This document shows, piece by piece, positions 22,901 to 33,565 of a stretch of DNA of 64,000 nucleotides. The notes below the pieces were generated by a model. It searched no databases, was not told the DNA's origin, and worked only from the letters and a program-made list of their open reading frames with translations. How positions within the stretch are numbered: position 1 is the first letter of the stretch; each line of letters opens with the position of its first letter. Where the stretch lies: NCBI GenBank assembly GCA_029204225.1, contig CM055096.1, positions 71,923,349 through 71,987,348 of the forward strand, read 5' to 3'. The DNA is from Diphasiastrum complanatum. Taxonomy: Eukaryota; Streptophyta; Lycopodiopsida; Lycopodiales; Lycopodiaceae. Position numbers and translations under genes: made by a program.

Positions 22901-23863
22901 GAATAATGTAAATGGAGAGAATAGTGTGGCGACTCTCATTTTTATGTAATCTATATAACGTATTTTGCCATCATAATACCCCTGTCCAAATGGAAACAAG
23001 AATGGAAAGATTGCATTTTCTAGAGTGATAAATAATTTTTCTCCAGGCAGGAATGGCAAGCCAGATATGTTAGTTTTGAATATTGATGTTTTGTTTCTTC
23101 CATGTGTCAAATCCCTTATTTGTAAATTTGAATATGTATATATGTCATTTTTTTGAATGTCATGTGCTTTGCTACAAGGCGTTATGTCTTTTAACAATAT
23201 GTACACTCGTTCAAATGGATCACTTTGCATGTTTTGAAATCTATCCATTTCTGTGTCCAACATTTTTTCAACTGATGCTAGAGATATGAATGGCAAGCTC
23301 GGAGTCTGAGAGGCATATTCATATAAACTCTAAAATGTTTGCAAGATTGGATTATGCAAAACATTCTGTTCTAAAACATTTCGTATCTCGATTGTATCAT
23401 GATTCCTATCGTATCTGCTCAAATTGCAAGCAATAAGATTGTCAAATAGTGATCTTTTTTCAATATGCCCTATCACAAACGAGTTAACGCGGCGCGTGAC
23501 ATCTACTAAAACATCTATGAGCGACAACAATTGCAAGTTCGATACATGTATTTTTAGAATGGTTTGTATATATGTAGGAGAGAAAAAGACTATGTATTTG
23601 ATACGATCTGGATAAGCCTTACATAAAGGACGTGTATGCCAACTCGTTTGGTTGTCATTTGCATATGTAAATGTGTTGGCTATTGCATATGGTGGGATAG
23701 CTCGACCCATATTCTTAGCTTTCATGTCTTTCTTTTGGTTGGAAAACGTGATATTTTTGCATATCGAACAACACTTCATTAAGCCAAGGATTTCATCGCA
23801 AATATTTTTCCATAGATAATTAAACATGTTGCACAACATTTCATTTTTTAGTACTATTACCAT
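19940..23863 (-). pseudogene. Helitron Rep/Pif1 helicase, decayed
   Basis: Rolling-circle replication initiator plus SF1B helicase of a Helitron. From high to low coordinates: N-terminal Cys pair CCSIC (23.75 kb), AIFPFLFPFGQGYY (23.0 kb), Rep motif GTPDFFLTLTSD and the HUH-like GYVHAHIMLWV (22.45 kb), the segment VVPYHSTLLLLWQAHMN (22.1 kb), and a 494-aa open helicase part (21424-19940). The helicase has Walker A GTPGSGKT at residues 85-92, IIDE near 162-165, GDHAQ near 202-206, AHKSQG near 430 and YVMLSRV near 456. In-frame stops lie near 23331, 22185, 21442 and 21427; frame shifts occur near 22755 and 22400. Some breaks might be introns. The catalytic tyrosines could not be assigned. Helitron 5' and 3' ends were not identified. 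Confidence 0.85.
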
Positions 23864-24540
23864 TTGTTAGAAAATGTTAGAAGCTAGGTGCTATTTTTCT
23901 AATCAATTACGATCTGGCCTAACAAGAGGTCGGTTTTTCTTTTCCCGATTATAATTCGGGAGATTTGTATGTATCTCAAATCTATGAAGCTAATTTGCTT
24001 TCCATCTTCGTGAGCTATTCAATCACATGAATTTTGACAATCAATTGATGAGAATTCAAAACCATATCAAGATACACTTGGAATAGCTCTTGTGTGTACA
24101 TAGACGACTCTAAAGTCGAGGTCTTGTGATGGCTTGTTGTCAAAAGAGGGATTTCAGAACTCTATCACTTGTATTGTTCTATCCACAATTCAAGTAGGGC
24201 CATGATTTTTTTATGCATTTGAATGACCTTTTCATCTCAAATGACATTGTTCATAATGTAACATTGGATCGAATTTGCAGACATTGATGTTCTATGATTG
24301 TCATTTCTGAAGAGAATAAAGTAATCCCTTTTACAATTGCAATCTCTAACGAATAATAATAGTTCAAATTTCAATTCGGAATCAATTTTAGAAATGGAAT
24401 CCTAAATGGATATAAAGGTAAGGAAATTGAATGCACACGAGAAAAGCGTATAGTTTTTCATAAAGGGATTTGAGTCACTGCTAGCAATGAATTGTAAAGG
24501 TTGAGATAGATTCAAAATTGGTCTTATCAGTTCAATTCAT
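23864..24540. other. AT-rich spacer, partly plastid-like
   Basis: No gene seen. It separates the start of the Rep coding region from the plastid-derived block. Part of it may be ndhA group II intron sequence, but I can only recognise the intron's 3' end with confidence after about 24540. The 5' boundary of the Helitron is expected here and was not found. Confidence 0.35.
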
Positions 24541-24670
24541 CGTAGGAGGTGAATCATTGAGGACTCTCTCCAAATGCCATTGGAGAGCCACATGACCCTA
24601 AAGTCTCATGTGTGGTTTTGGAATAGAGATGTTAACAACAATGTCAATATGGACTATAATTATCTAACAG

Positions 24671-24860
24671 CTTGAGTACAGTTGCTATAGTTGAAGCACA
24701 ATCTAAATATGGTTTTTGGGGATGGAATTTATCGCGTCACTCCATAGGTTTCGTAGCTTTCTTAATTTCCTCCCTATCAGATCTTGGTTGGAAATTCTTC
24801 TTGCTCATTGCTTTGGTTAATCTATTACTAGCAGCTTCTTTTGAACTTTTTCTACCATGA
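24671..24860 (+). pseudogene. ndhA: ndhA exon 2, internally deleted
   Basis: Starts directly after the intron-like 3' end with [19 protein letters not shown], then [12 protein letters not shown]. It jumps to the extreme C-terminus [18 protein letters not shown]. The middle of exon 2, roughly 100 codons including the quinone-site region, is missing. NdhA is a membrane subunit of the plastid NDH complex. Frame is open across the deletion but the product cannot be functional. Confidence 0.85.
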
Positions 24861-24955
24861 AATATTCATTAAAATAAACTCTTACAAATGTTCAAATTGA
24901 TTCAATTTGTAAGGTGGAAGACACAAACCAAATAATTCATTCCAAGATATTTAAT

Positions 24956-25473
24956 ATGTTTTTAATGGGCAAGGGACTCCAAATCTATGGTCAACAAGCA
25001 ATACAAGCCGCAAAATACATTGGTTAGAGTTTCATGGTGATCCTGAATCACATGGATCATTTACCCATTACCATTCAATATCTTTACAAAAAATCAAGTC
25101 CACCAGAGCGATTCCACGGACGTATTCACTTCGAATTCGACAATGTATTGCTTGTGAAGTATGTGTTCATGTATGTCCAATTAATTTATCTGTTGTTGGT
25201 TGGGAATTCAAGAAAAACATAAGAAAGAAGCAATTAAAAAGTTACAGCATAATTGATTTTGGATTTTGCATATTCTGTGGAAACTACGTCGAGTTGTGCC
25301 CTATCAACTGTTTGTCAATGACCGACGAATACAAATTTCCAGCTCATGATCGTAATGCATTGAATCATAACCAGATTGCTCTGGGACATTTGCCCACATC
25401 ATTGATTGAAGATCCTACAATTAGAGCTATTTTAGGATTAACTCAATTACCTAAAGAAATTTTAGATGGATAG
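24956..25473 (+). pseudogene. ndhI: ndhI (ferredoxin-like NDH subunit), decayed
   Basis: Begins [23 protein letters not shown], followed by a TAG where functional copies have Gln (YIGQ). It continues [12 protein letters not shown] and [12 protein letters not shown] frameshift follows in the first [4Fe-4S] cluster region. The frame resumes with [54 protein letters not shown] and [11 protein letters not shown]. In the second cluster one expected Cys (CGNC) is Tyr. NdhI normally carries two iron-sulfur clusters. Confidence 0.88.
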
Positions 25474-25681
25474 TCTGATTTGCAAAATGTCACCAATTTC
25501 TTGCACCAGGTTCGTAATCAAAAGTAAAAATAGAATTTATTTTTTAATAATCTTCCAATACAATAACGCATACAACTCGCATTTCATTTATTTGGTATGT
25601 AGGGAAAAAATATATTAAAGCGAGGCAATTCCTTATTCAAGTCAACTGGTAAATCTGTGGTACAGAGGATTCTACTTCATT

Positions 25682-25735
25682 ATGAACATAACTGATTTAC
25701 CAGAACCATTTCATAAGGCTATTTTGGGTAGGGGC
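25682..25735 (+). pseudogene. ndhG: ndhG 5' end fragment
   Basis: MNITDLPEPFHKAILG resembles the N-terminus of NdhG and lies directly downstream of ndhI, where ndhG belongs. Similarity stops within about 18 codons and gives way to ndhD-like sequence, so most of ndhG, all of ndhE and psaC, and the start of ndhD are deleted. The call depends mainly on position. Confidence 0.5.
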
Positions 25736-25761
25736 TTGTCGTACGGATGTATTAGAGATGA

Positions 25762-25985
25762 TACGCTGGCACCGAAGATTAGGAATCGATAGATTTTCCA
25801 CCAGGGCTAGTCTTACTGACAGGAGTGTCACTACTTCAGCTACTTCAAGATATTTTACTTTTCTTTCTCATGTGGGAAATGGAATTGATTCCCATTTACT
25901 TACTTCTATCTATGTGGGGAGGAAAGAGACATCTATACACAGCTGCAAAATTTATTTTCTACACTGTTGTGCTCATGTGCTATCG
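25762..25985 (+). pseudogene. ndhD: ndhD internal fragment
   Basis: Across frameshifts the plus strand gives [16 protein letters not shown]-like sequence, [28 protein letters not shown] and [12 protein letters not shown]. This is the characteristic central region of NdhD, a proton-pumping-type membrane subunit. It ends about 80 bp before the Copia LTR at 26062. Confidence 0.85.
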
Positions 25986-26061
25986 GGCTTCTTGAATCTC
26001 GAATTACATAAACTCAGAATCATAACCACATGTACATAGAGCCATAACATGTTGTGTATCT

Positions 26062-26753
26062 TGTGAAGAATTGCCAAAAATTGGCAAATCTAGCTTGATC
26101 AAAAACCATGTAGAATAGTGTAAATTGTGTACACAAGTGGGTCCCACACATGTGAGGCCATGATGCCACATGGGAAACCCATCCTAATGTAGGTTAGGTC
26201 AAGTCAAGAGAGTTGGTCATGTCTATTTGGTGGTCATCCCTACTTTATAGGACCTACACCTAAGTTTAAGGTGAAAATTTGACCAACTAGCTACCTACCA
26301 AGCATAACTCTAGGAAATAGACAAGGGTTTCATTTTAGGTCAAGGAGAGTGAGTTCACTTCCTTATTACATGCTGGAAATCCACCTAACTTCAAGAAGGA
26401 AGTCGAATTTGCTATGTATTCCCTCTCTCCATAGTGAGAAGATAGAAAATTTTTGGAGCTCATTGGCAATCTCAAGCTAGTTCACTATGTACATTGAGTT
26501 TTTGTGATCCAAATGAAACCAAATCAATTTCTACTTGTTTCAAGGCCGTACTAAGCCTGTATTACACACGTGTGGGCTCTGATTTCAATGTTTATCAATG
26601 CTTTTGATTGTTAATGCTTGTTGTTTGTCAAATTGCCAATCTAGATCAACTTTTTTGTGTCTAGTTTTTTGATAGATTGTTAAGCAAGCATCCAATCACT
26701 CTTGTGGATCTTTTGTAGATCCATTTATGGTCCTAAAGTACAGTACTTTCACA
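26062..26753 (+). repeat. 5' LTR of the plus-strand Copia element
   Basis: Starts TGTGAAGA and ends CTTTCACA directly before the primer-binding site, giving 692 bp. The ends match the inverted terminal words of the Copia LTRs at 3263 and 48028. No matching 3' LTR was found after the ORF. Confidence 0.6.
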
Positions 26754-26765
26754 TGGTATCAGAGC
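26754..26765 (+). other. Primer-binding site, initiator tRNA-Met type
   Basis: TGGTATCAGAGC is the standard plant LTR-retrotransposon site complementary to the 3' end of initiator methionyl-tRNA. It immediately follows the LTR end CTTTCACA. Confidence 0.85.
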
Positions 26766-27551
26766 CAAGTACAAGAGCATAAGCCTAATGCAAATCCATT
26801 TTTAGCAAGTTTTGGTGCTAAAAGCTAGTATTGAGAGGGCAAGCTAGAATCTTGATTTTGGTGAGGAGATTTGATCCCAAACTTGGTAGGGGTCCAAATC
26901 CGTACTTTCCACATGTGTGGGCACCTCTGAACCTTCATTTAATGCATGGTATTCATTTGATCCAAAAAAATTCAATTTGTGAGCTATTGGTGTAATTTTT
27001 GGTGGGGATCCTAGGATAATCTACCAAGATCATTTGCCATTGATTAGATTTGAATTTGTTTCATGGAATCTAATTAATCTAGGCTGAGTTCAAGTCCTAT
27101 TAAGGTTAAAAACAGGTCTTGAAAGTACACCAAGAAGGAAGAAAGATATTAAGTCATTTTTTTGTCCAAAAATAGCCAAATTTGGCAAGATTTGATTGTA
27201 AGTAGATTTCACATCATCTTATCTTCATTCCAACTTTGTGAGGGAGTGCTAGAACTGAGATTATAAGTCCATTTGTTGGATTAGAAATCTAATTTGAGTG
27301 AAAAACTACAGGAGAGAGACCTTAGTGAGTTTCTAGAGACAATCAAATCCATTTCTTGGCAAGATTTGTTTGAAAGTAGTTTTCACTTCATCTTATCTTC
27401 ATTTCAGCTTTGTGAGGGAGTGATAGAACTGTGATTATAAGTCCATTTGTTGGATTAGAAATCAAATTTGAGTGAAACACTGCAAGTGTGAGACCTTTGT
27501 GAGTTTCAAGTCAATCAAATCTATTTCTTGTTTGTAGAAGTCACTAGTAAG

Positions 27552-29705
27552 ATGGGATCTGCTGGAGCATACCTTCTAGAAACTAGTGAGAGATTGAATT
27601 CTACAAATTATGCTATTTGGAAGGTTAGAATGGAGTCACTCTTACTGCTCCAAGACCTTTATGAGTTCTTGATTGAAGATGAAGATGAACCTCTAGGTGC
27701 ACAGGAGTTAGCTAGATACAAGAAGAGATCTAGGCTTGCACTTCATTGTGTGAAGATGAATGTGAGCAATGATTTGTTGAGAGAAGTATCATCTTGTACT
27801 AATGCTAAAGAGGCTTGGGAGTCTTTAAAATCAATCTATGAGTCTAGCAACACTTCTAGAGTTCTTATGCTTAGAAATCAAATTTTGCAAAGCATGAGGA
27901 GAAGTAAGGAGAGTGCACAGGATTATGTACTCAGAATCAAGTCTCTAAATAGGGAGTTGGCTTCCATTGGAGAGAAGATTCATGATGGAGAGCTTGTACA
28001 AATTGTCCTTAATGGTCTAGGAGATGACTTTGCAAATTTGGTCCAAAGTTTTGCCATCCAAGACACTTTGCCAACTATAGAAAAACTTCACAGTGTATTA
28101 GTGGCTGAAGAGTGTAGGATGCTCCATGCAAAATCTAGGATGAGTTCCTTGTCTTTGCAGGTTGGTGATGAGAAAGCCAATTTCTCATTCAAGGGCAAAA
28201 AGAAGACCAATGGAAAGAAGAAGCATCCAAAGGAGGCCAAAGAAGAGGATGATGCATCAAGTTCAAAGGACAAGTCAAAGCAAAAATGCTTCTTTTGTGG
28301 AAAGAAGGGGCATTATGCATCTGAATGCTACAAGAGGCTAAGAGCACAAGTGGAGGAGGACAAACAAGGAAACCTTGCAAAGGAGGAGGAGGATGAAGTA
28401 GATGTATTCTTTATGGCATCTACATCCTCACCAACAAGCAATAGCAATTCAAGAGACAATTGGTGGATCGACAGTGGGGCTAGCTCCCACATGTCTTGTG
28501 AAAAGGACTTTTTCTCAACCTTACACTCATTCAATGATGCTAAAAAGTTTGTCTTTACTGCAAATGATGAAGAGTGTAGGATAGATGGTGTTGGCACCAT
28601 CTCTTTGTGTCTAGAATCCTCAAAATGCATGGATCTAGAAAATGTCCTTTATGTACCATCAATCACCAAGAATATGCTTAGTGTTGGTCTACTCTTAGAA
28701 AGTGGTTTGGATGTCCACTTTAAGCATGGTGTTTGCTTCATCTTGAAGAATGATGTTTGCATTGCAAAGGGTTTTAAACATGGAAGATTGTTTAAGTTGG
28801 AAGCTAGTGTTGCTTTTAAAAGAATGAGCTTGGCAAAGGAGGAGATCACTCAAGAGGAGATCTTGGCAAAGTGTGATCTTGCTTGCATTGAGGAGGAGCA
28901 TCAAAAGGAGGAAGATCTTGAGGATCAGCCTCAAAGCATGAGAGTTCCAAGGGAGTCCTCAATGACAATGGCCGAGTCATCAAATTGCATGCAAATTGTC
29001 CATTCAAGTGTGCATCTTGCAAGGGTGGTGAGCATTGGAGAGTCTACTATCTTTGAATACTTTTTGGAAAGTAGTAGTAGACATGAGGTGACTTGTTTCT
29101 TACCTTTAAGATTCATGGTGTTTATTACTTTGTATGACAAGACAATGAAATGGGTTGTTTTGAAATCTACATTTGTTGTTGATAAAGCAATTTCATTGGA
29201 TAACTATTTTTGTAATAGTTTGAATAGAGTCATAAAAGATGAAACATCATTTGCTTTGGAAATCTTTGTGTTCACATGCTTTGTGCATGATCATTCCAAT
29301 GTAAGGACCAAAGATTATCCTATTTCAATGATAGGAATAATGGTAGTGTTTTGCTCTACAAGTAGAGATTGTAGAATCTACTTGTTTTCGACCAAAGAAT
29401 TTGTCAATGGTGGAAATGTGATCTTTCAAGAGTGGAAGATTTGTAAACTTGAAGAAGCACCTTTGGATCAACACCTTATTCAATTCATTGATGTTTTGGA
29501 GTCATGTCAAGTGGAGGATCAAGCTCAAGACCCGAGGACTCCAAGAAGAATCTTGAGTATCAAGATGGAGCCATCTAGGCTCAATCATATGGATCAAGCA
29601 AGACAAGTTGTCTTTGGCAACATTATTTATGCACTTAATATTTTAATTGATGTATCTTCAAGTGCACAAAATGCCTTGGAATCCATGGCTTGGCATGATG
29701 TTTAG
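27552..29705 (+). CDS. Copia gag-protease polyprotein lacking integrase core and RT
   Basis: Open frame of 717 codons from ATG 27552; an in-frame TTG at 27528 is also open. Order: DUF4219-like N-terminus (ERLNSTNYAIWKVRMESL), UBN2 capsid domain (about residues 65-205), Lys-rich linker, CCHC knuckle CFFCGKKGHYASEC starting at residue 246, protease WWIDSGASSHMS with the catalytic Asp at 307, then the pre-integrase region NVLYVPSITKNMLS. Next, instead of the HHCC/DDE integrase core, an acidic stretch and unassigned residues lead to a diverged integrase-RT linker (VNGGNVIFQE). No RT or RNase H follows. The absence of stops over 2.1 kb despite this loss is notable. Its flanks are the LTR and primer-binding site at 26062-26765; the 3' LTR is absent. 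Confidence 0.8.
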   Translation: MGSAGAYLLETSERLNSTNYAIWKVRMESLLLLQDLYEFLIEDEDEPLGAQELARYKKRSRLALHCVKMNVSNDLLREVSSCTNAKEAWESLKSIYESSNTSRVLMLRNQILQSMRRSKESAQDYVLRIKSLNRELASIGEKIHDGELVQIVLNGLGDDFANLVQSFAIQDTLPTIEKLHSVLVAEECRMLHAKSRMSSLSLQVGDEKANFSFKGKKKTNGKKKHPKEAKEEDDASSSKDKSKQKCFFCGKKGHYASECYKRLRAQVEEDKQGNLAKEEEDEVDVFFMASTSSPTSNSNSRDNWWIDSGASSHMSCEKDFFSTLHSFNDAKKFVFTANDEECRIDGVGTISLCLESSKCMDLENVLYVPSITKNMLSVGLLLESGLDVHFKHGVCFILKNDVCIAKGFKHGRLFKLEASVAFKRMSLAKEEITQEEILAKCDLACIEEEHQKEEDLEDQPQSMRVPRESSMTMAESSNCMQIVHSSVHLARVVSIGESTIFEYFLESSSRHEVTCFLPLRFMVFITLYDKTMKWVVLKSTFVVDKAISLDNYFCNSLNRVIKDETSFALEIFVFTCFVHDHSNVRTKDYPISMIGIMVVFCSTSRDCRIYLFSTKEFVNGGNVIFQEWKICKLEEAPLDQHLIQFIDVLESCQVEDQAQDPRTPRRILSIKMEPSRLNHMDQARQVVFGNIIYALNILIDVSSSAQNALESMAWHDV

Positions 29706-31236
29706 TTTTGAAGTGTGCTACATCTATATAGACACATTTATGGAACATCTTGTAAGGGATCCTCCAAGAGGTGGTGAAAGATCCTTCATGGACATCATTC
29801 TCTATTGGCTACCGATCAATCAACAAGCTAATTCAGTTACCTTATGCAAAGATGGGAGGCATTGCAAAATAAATTTGAGTTCTATTACGAATTTAGCGAT
29901 ATCATTACTATTAGTGATCAAGAAAAAAATTATTGATCATAGATTGTGTTTTGTTTATTAATTTTGCTTTCCACTTGTTTTGTTGTAGTTTGCAAGAGAT
30001 GTCATTCATTTTTTTAAATTTTAAAGAACATTGAGAGAGCTTTTTGGAATATTTGAAATATTTCCACAATGTTAGCATTCGTTAAAAGTCAGTAGTTAAA
30101 AAGTCATCTTTTTAATCAAATCTAAAATGACAAAAAGAGAGGTGACAATTTCTCTCTCAAACTTATAAACTAGGAGATTCGCCTTTCTATCAAACAACAA
30201 TCCAATATGGAAAATGAAATTTGAAATTGCGATTTGCAAATTGCTATGAAATATTTCAAATAGTCTCCAAAGCTCATGCATTGTTCTTCCAACTAATTGT
30301 TCATTATAGTGTCTTTAAAATCTGAGTCATGAAAATAGATTGTCACACTATCATTTTAGAAATGATTACAATGCAGAATTGATTATTCATTAATTATGTG
30401 CGTCAAAATAATCTTAGCATGTTTCTATCACAATAGCATATATAATTGGACATTTAGTTAGAATGTTCTATGATTAAATACAATTCCTTTTTCATCTTCT
30501 TTCATATGTTATTGTGAAAAAAATTATTTATAGCCCGTTAAAATGATTTATGAAAAAGAAAAAGCCCATTAAATCTCTAAAGTTATATAAAATTTATCGT
30601 TGATATTCATTCTTTTTTTTATTTTAAATCTCTCGTCTAATGCTGAGGCAAACACAAAACTATCCCGAATTGGGTATCTGACAACAAAGAGTCAAATTAA
30701 GCTTGAAGAAATATAACATCTCTATTGCTTAAAATGTACATAGATATTCAGTGTTGCTTCATTTGTACGTAATTGATGACGTATTGTTATAAAACATCAG
30801 AAATCATTCTTCTTTGACCACTTGTCATGAGAATGTGTTGTTCTGATGAAGATGTCATACCTAATAATGGATTATAACACAAACGAACTACACGACCTAG
30901 ATGAACAAATATCACTAACCCAACGTATGAAAAACAAACAACTGCAAATCAATCTCCACGTTCGGACTACTGGTCATGAGCAGGTGATAAAACAAATCTA
31001 TAAGAAAGAGTGAGATACAGATTATTAGTTTCCAAATTGCAATTTGAAATGAAATGCTCGTGCATGACAGAAAACATCCCATCTTGTAAACAAGAATTGC
31101 TACGAATTTGTAATTGAGCTAAAAGTTATCTAACAATTTAACCATTATTCATCATCTACGATTGCTTTGATACACTTTCCTAACATGCAATTAAGTCCTT
31201 GACGCATATTGCTAATTGTTTCAAAACGAATTCTCT

Positions 31237-31238
<2 letters not shown>
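29706..31238. other. AT-rich non-coding stretch
   Basis: No ORF with family features on either strand and no RNA gene recognised. The copy of the Copia 3' LTR expected after 29705 is absent, so the element is truncated at its 3' side or was rejoined to unrelated DNA. Confidence 0.4.

Positions 31239-31291
<53 letters not shown>
31239..31291 (+). repeat. (GA)n microsatellite
   Basis: About 53 bp of uninterrupted GA. One of seven long GA tracts in the window, all with the purine strand on plus. Confidence 0.97.
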
Positions 31292-31293
<2 letters not shown>

Positions 31294-31597
31294 TGACTTG
31301 CAAAATGCTCAGTGCTAGATGTTAGACCAGCTTGTATCTTGTTTCAGAATGAAGCAGTCCTGACTCCTAAACCCAATCACAGTCTTTTTGCTTGAATGTT
31401 TTGTAGTGCAGCTTTTTATTATGATAATGCTTCTGATCTGAACTTGGGTTCCACTGTTCCCTCTCATTGGGAATATGCTCTGCAAAACAACTCTACCTCT
31501 TTACTGGTTCGTTTTAATGAGCATGTAACACACACAACTAAAAGAGAACATTAAAACAAAAAATAAATAGCTAATACCTGAGTAGCTATCCTAATAA

Positions 31598-31899
31598 TCC
31601 TAATCTTTTTATGAAGATGCAGTTGTAGTTTTGAAATGCATGTAGTGATAAGTAGGAAGGCTTCAGCTTTTAGACTTTAAAAACTGACAAGATTTCGTTC
31701 ATGTGAACCATTGCCACTAGCTACAACGAAGTTGCATGTTGGCTAAAGTCCTAACGTTTTTATCGAGATGCAGTTGTTGTTTTGAAACGTATGCAATGAA
31801 AAGCAGGAAGACTTTAGCATTCTAGATTTTGAAAATTGACAAGAATTCATTCATGAGAAGCCTTTCCACTAGCTACAACGAATTTGCGTGCTCGCTAGT
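31598..31899. repeat. 151-bp tandem duplication
   Basis: Two diverged copies (about 31598-31748 and 31749-31899) share GATGCAGTTGT, GTTTTGAAA, CACTAGCTACAACGAA and surrounding order at constant spacing. No coding potential recognised. Confidence 0.75.
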
Positions 31900-33521
31900 G
31901 TACCAAAAAAATAGGTGCTACTACTCCAAAAAATCCACCTGCAAAGCTCTACTCCTCTTCTACTCTTTACAATTTTCACACTTGAAAAGAAAAATTCGCA
32001 GCTCCTTTTCTAGCAAGAACGCTTGTTCGAAAGATAGTTGTGCCACGAAAAGATTTCTAGAAACTGTACACCTGCGTAACCACTGATAATAGAGACCAAA
32101 AGATGTGAATGGAAAGTAGTTGCTGATAAAAGAGAGACACAACCAGTGTTTAAAGTTTAGGAACACAACTGTAGGCGACCTCCAAGTGCCACGGATGCTC
32201 TTCAAATACACAAGGCTAATTTTTGAAATGATTCTGATCAGCATGTTCTTATTGTTGATGCGTCACCAAATAATTCTAGCTTTATTGATGCAGAGTGTTA
32301 TGGGTAGTCAACCTATGCTACTTCCTTGGCTGCTGTCCAATTGGGGGACCAATTGTCCACCAGAGTTTATTGCATCAGCTAATACAGGCAGCACACTCCA
32401 TATTCATGCTAATTGTACGGATGCATCCTAGCTTTCATGATTGAAGGTTGTTGATCCCCATGAATTCTGCGATGCACGCATATTGCAATTTGCTAGATAT
32501 ACAATACTAGACTAGTGATTTCACCACAGAGGAACGGCTGATCATCAATCGCTGGTGACAAAGACACAGATGCACCAAGAAACTGATCCCTAACAAACAA
32601 GACACACAAAAGTCTTTTGAATTACAAAATGATCAGAGATAACACAGAGATATCAGCCCATAGCAAACTGAAACAGATCATCGCTGCTAGATACACAGAA
32701 GGCCAGAGTAGAAAATAGCAAAATGCCTGAACTTTCTATTTAAACAACATAATACCATGGCCACCAATTTCCATACCCAACGTTCCAGACCATGCCACAT
32801 GGCTAGCAGATATAGCATGCAGCATCGCATTGAAAAATGAAAAAAACCAGAAAATCACGGCCACCGATTTCGATACCTGCCAACGTTCCATATTGTGCCA
32901 CGTGGCTACTCTCTTTGAGCAGAGAGCTGAAACTTGGCTGTAGGACAAAATTGTAAAAAGGGCTTATGTACTTTTTAATTTTGGATTTGGGCCATTTTTG
33001 GAGTATTTTAGCTTTGTTAAGTTTTTTAGAGGTTTTCAGGCTTTGCAAAAAAAAAATTGAAGGGTTCTTTGGTACGAAACGGTTCATTGCTTCAAATACA
33101 CAACATATGTGATTTATCTTTCAAATTATTGAGATACAAGTGACAAGTATATGAATATATGCATCAATAAACATAATGTGAATCCATAATGTATGCAAAA
33201 CATCAACACACAAACACCACTTAGTATCTTATAAATGATTCAATTCATCATCTAGACTTATGCTATTTTCTATACTAAACTAAAAAAACCTAATGTACTT
33301 CTAACCAATGTTTTAGTAATTTTTTAACAAAGAGTAAAATACAATTTCTATGGGCAAAGTTACTACTCTAGTCTAGCTCTTCATCAATAGTGAGATTATA
33401 TGTAGATTGTGTCTATTGCACCCAAAGGGATCAATGGGCAAAAGTTCATTATTCTAAGAGATTCTAATCTTTTTTACCAATTTGAAGTTAATTTTTCCCA
33501 ATGCAATAAATATTCCAAACA

Positions 33522-33524
<3 letters not shown>
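31900..33524. other. Non-coding stretch with a short inexact repeat
   Basis: No gene recognised. Near 32750-32900 the phrases CATGGCCACCAATTTCCATACC and CACGGCCACCGATTTCGATACC, each followed by a word like AACGTTCCA and TGCCACRTGGC, repeat about 115 bp apart, suggesting an old duplication. Confidence 0.4.

Positions 33525-33565
<41 letters not shown>

Larger units (their letters stand above)
24540..25985 (+). other. Nuclear insertion of plastid DNA (NUPT): ndhA-ndhI-ndhG-ndhD
   Basis: Remains of ndhA intron and exon 2, ndhI, the start of ndhG and an internal piece of ndhD follow each other on the plus strand. This is the order of the plastid small-single-copy ndh operon, with ndhE, psaC and most of ndhG and ndhD deleted. 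The reading frames are broken and protein-level divergence is substantial, so this is an old nuclear copy, not plastid DNA. The region 24540-24670 still shows the domain V-like hairpin of the ndhA group II intron (GAGAGCCACATGA with TCTCATGTGTGGTTTTGG). Confidence 0.85.

Noticed and set aside
29706-29965. 104-codon ORF after the Copia gag-protease as part of pol
   Set aside because: No integrase or RT motif, overlaps the end of the larger frame, and residues look random.
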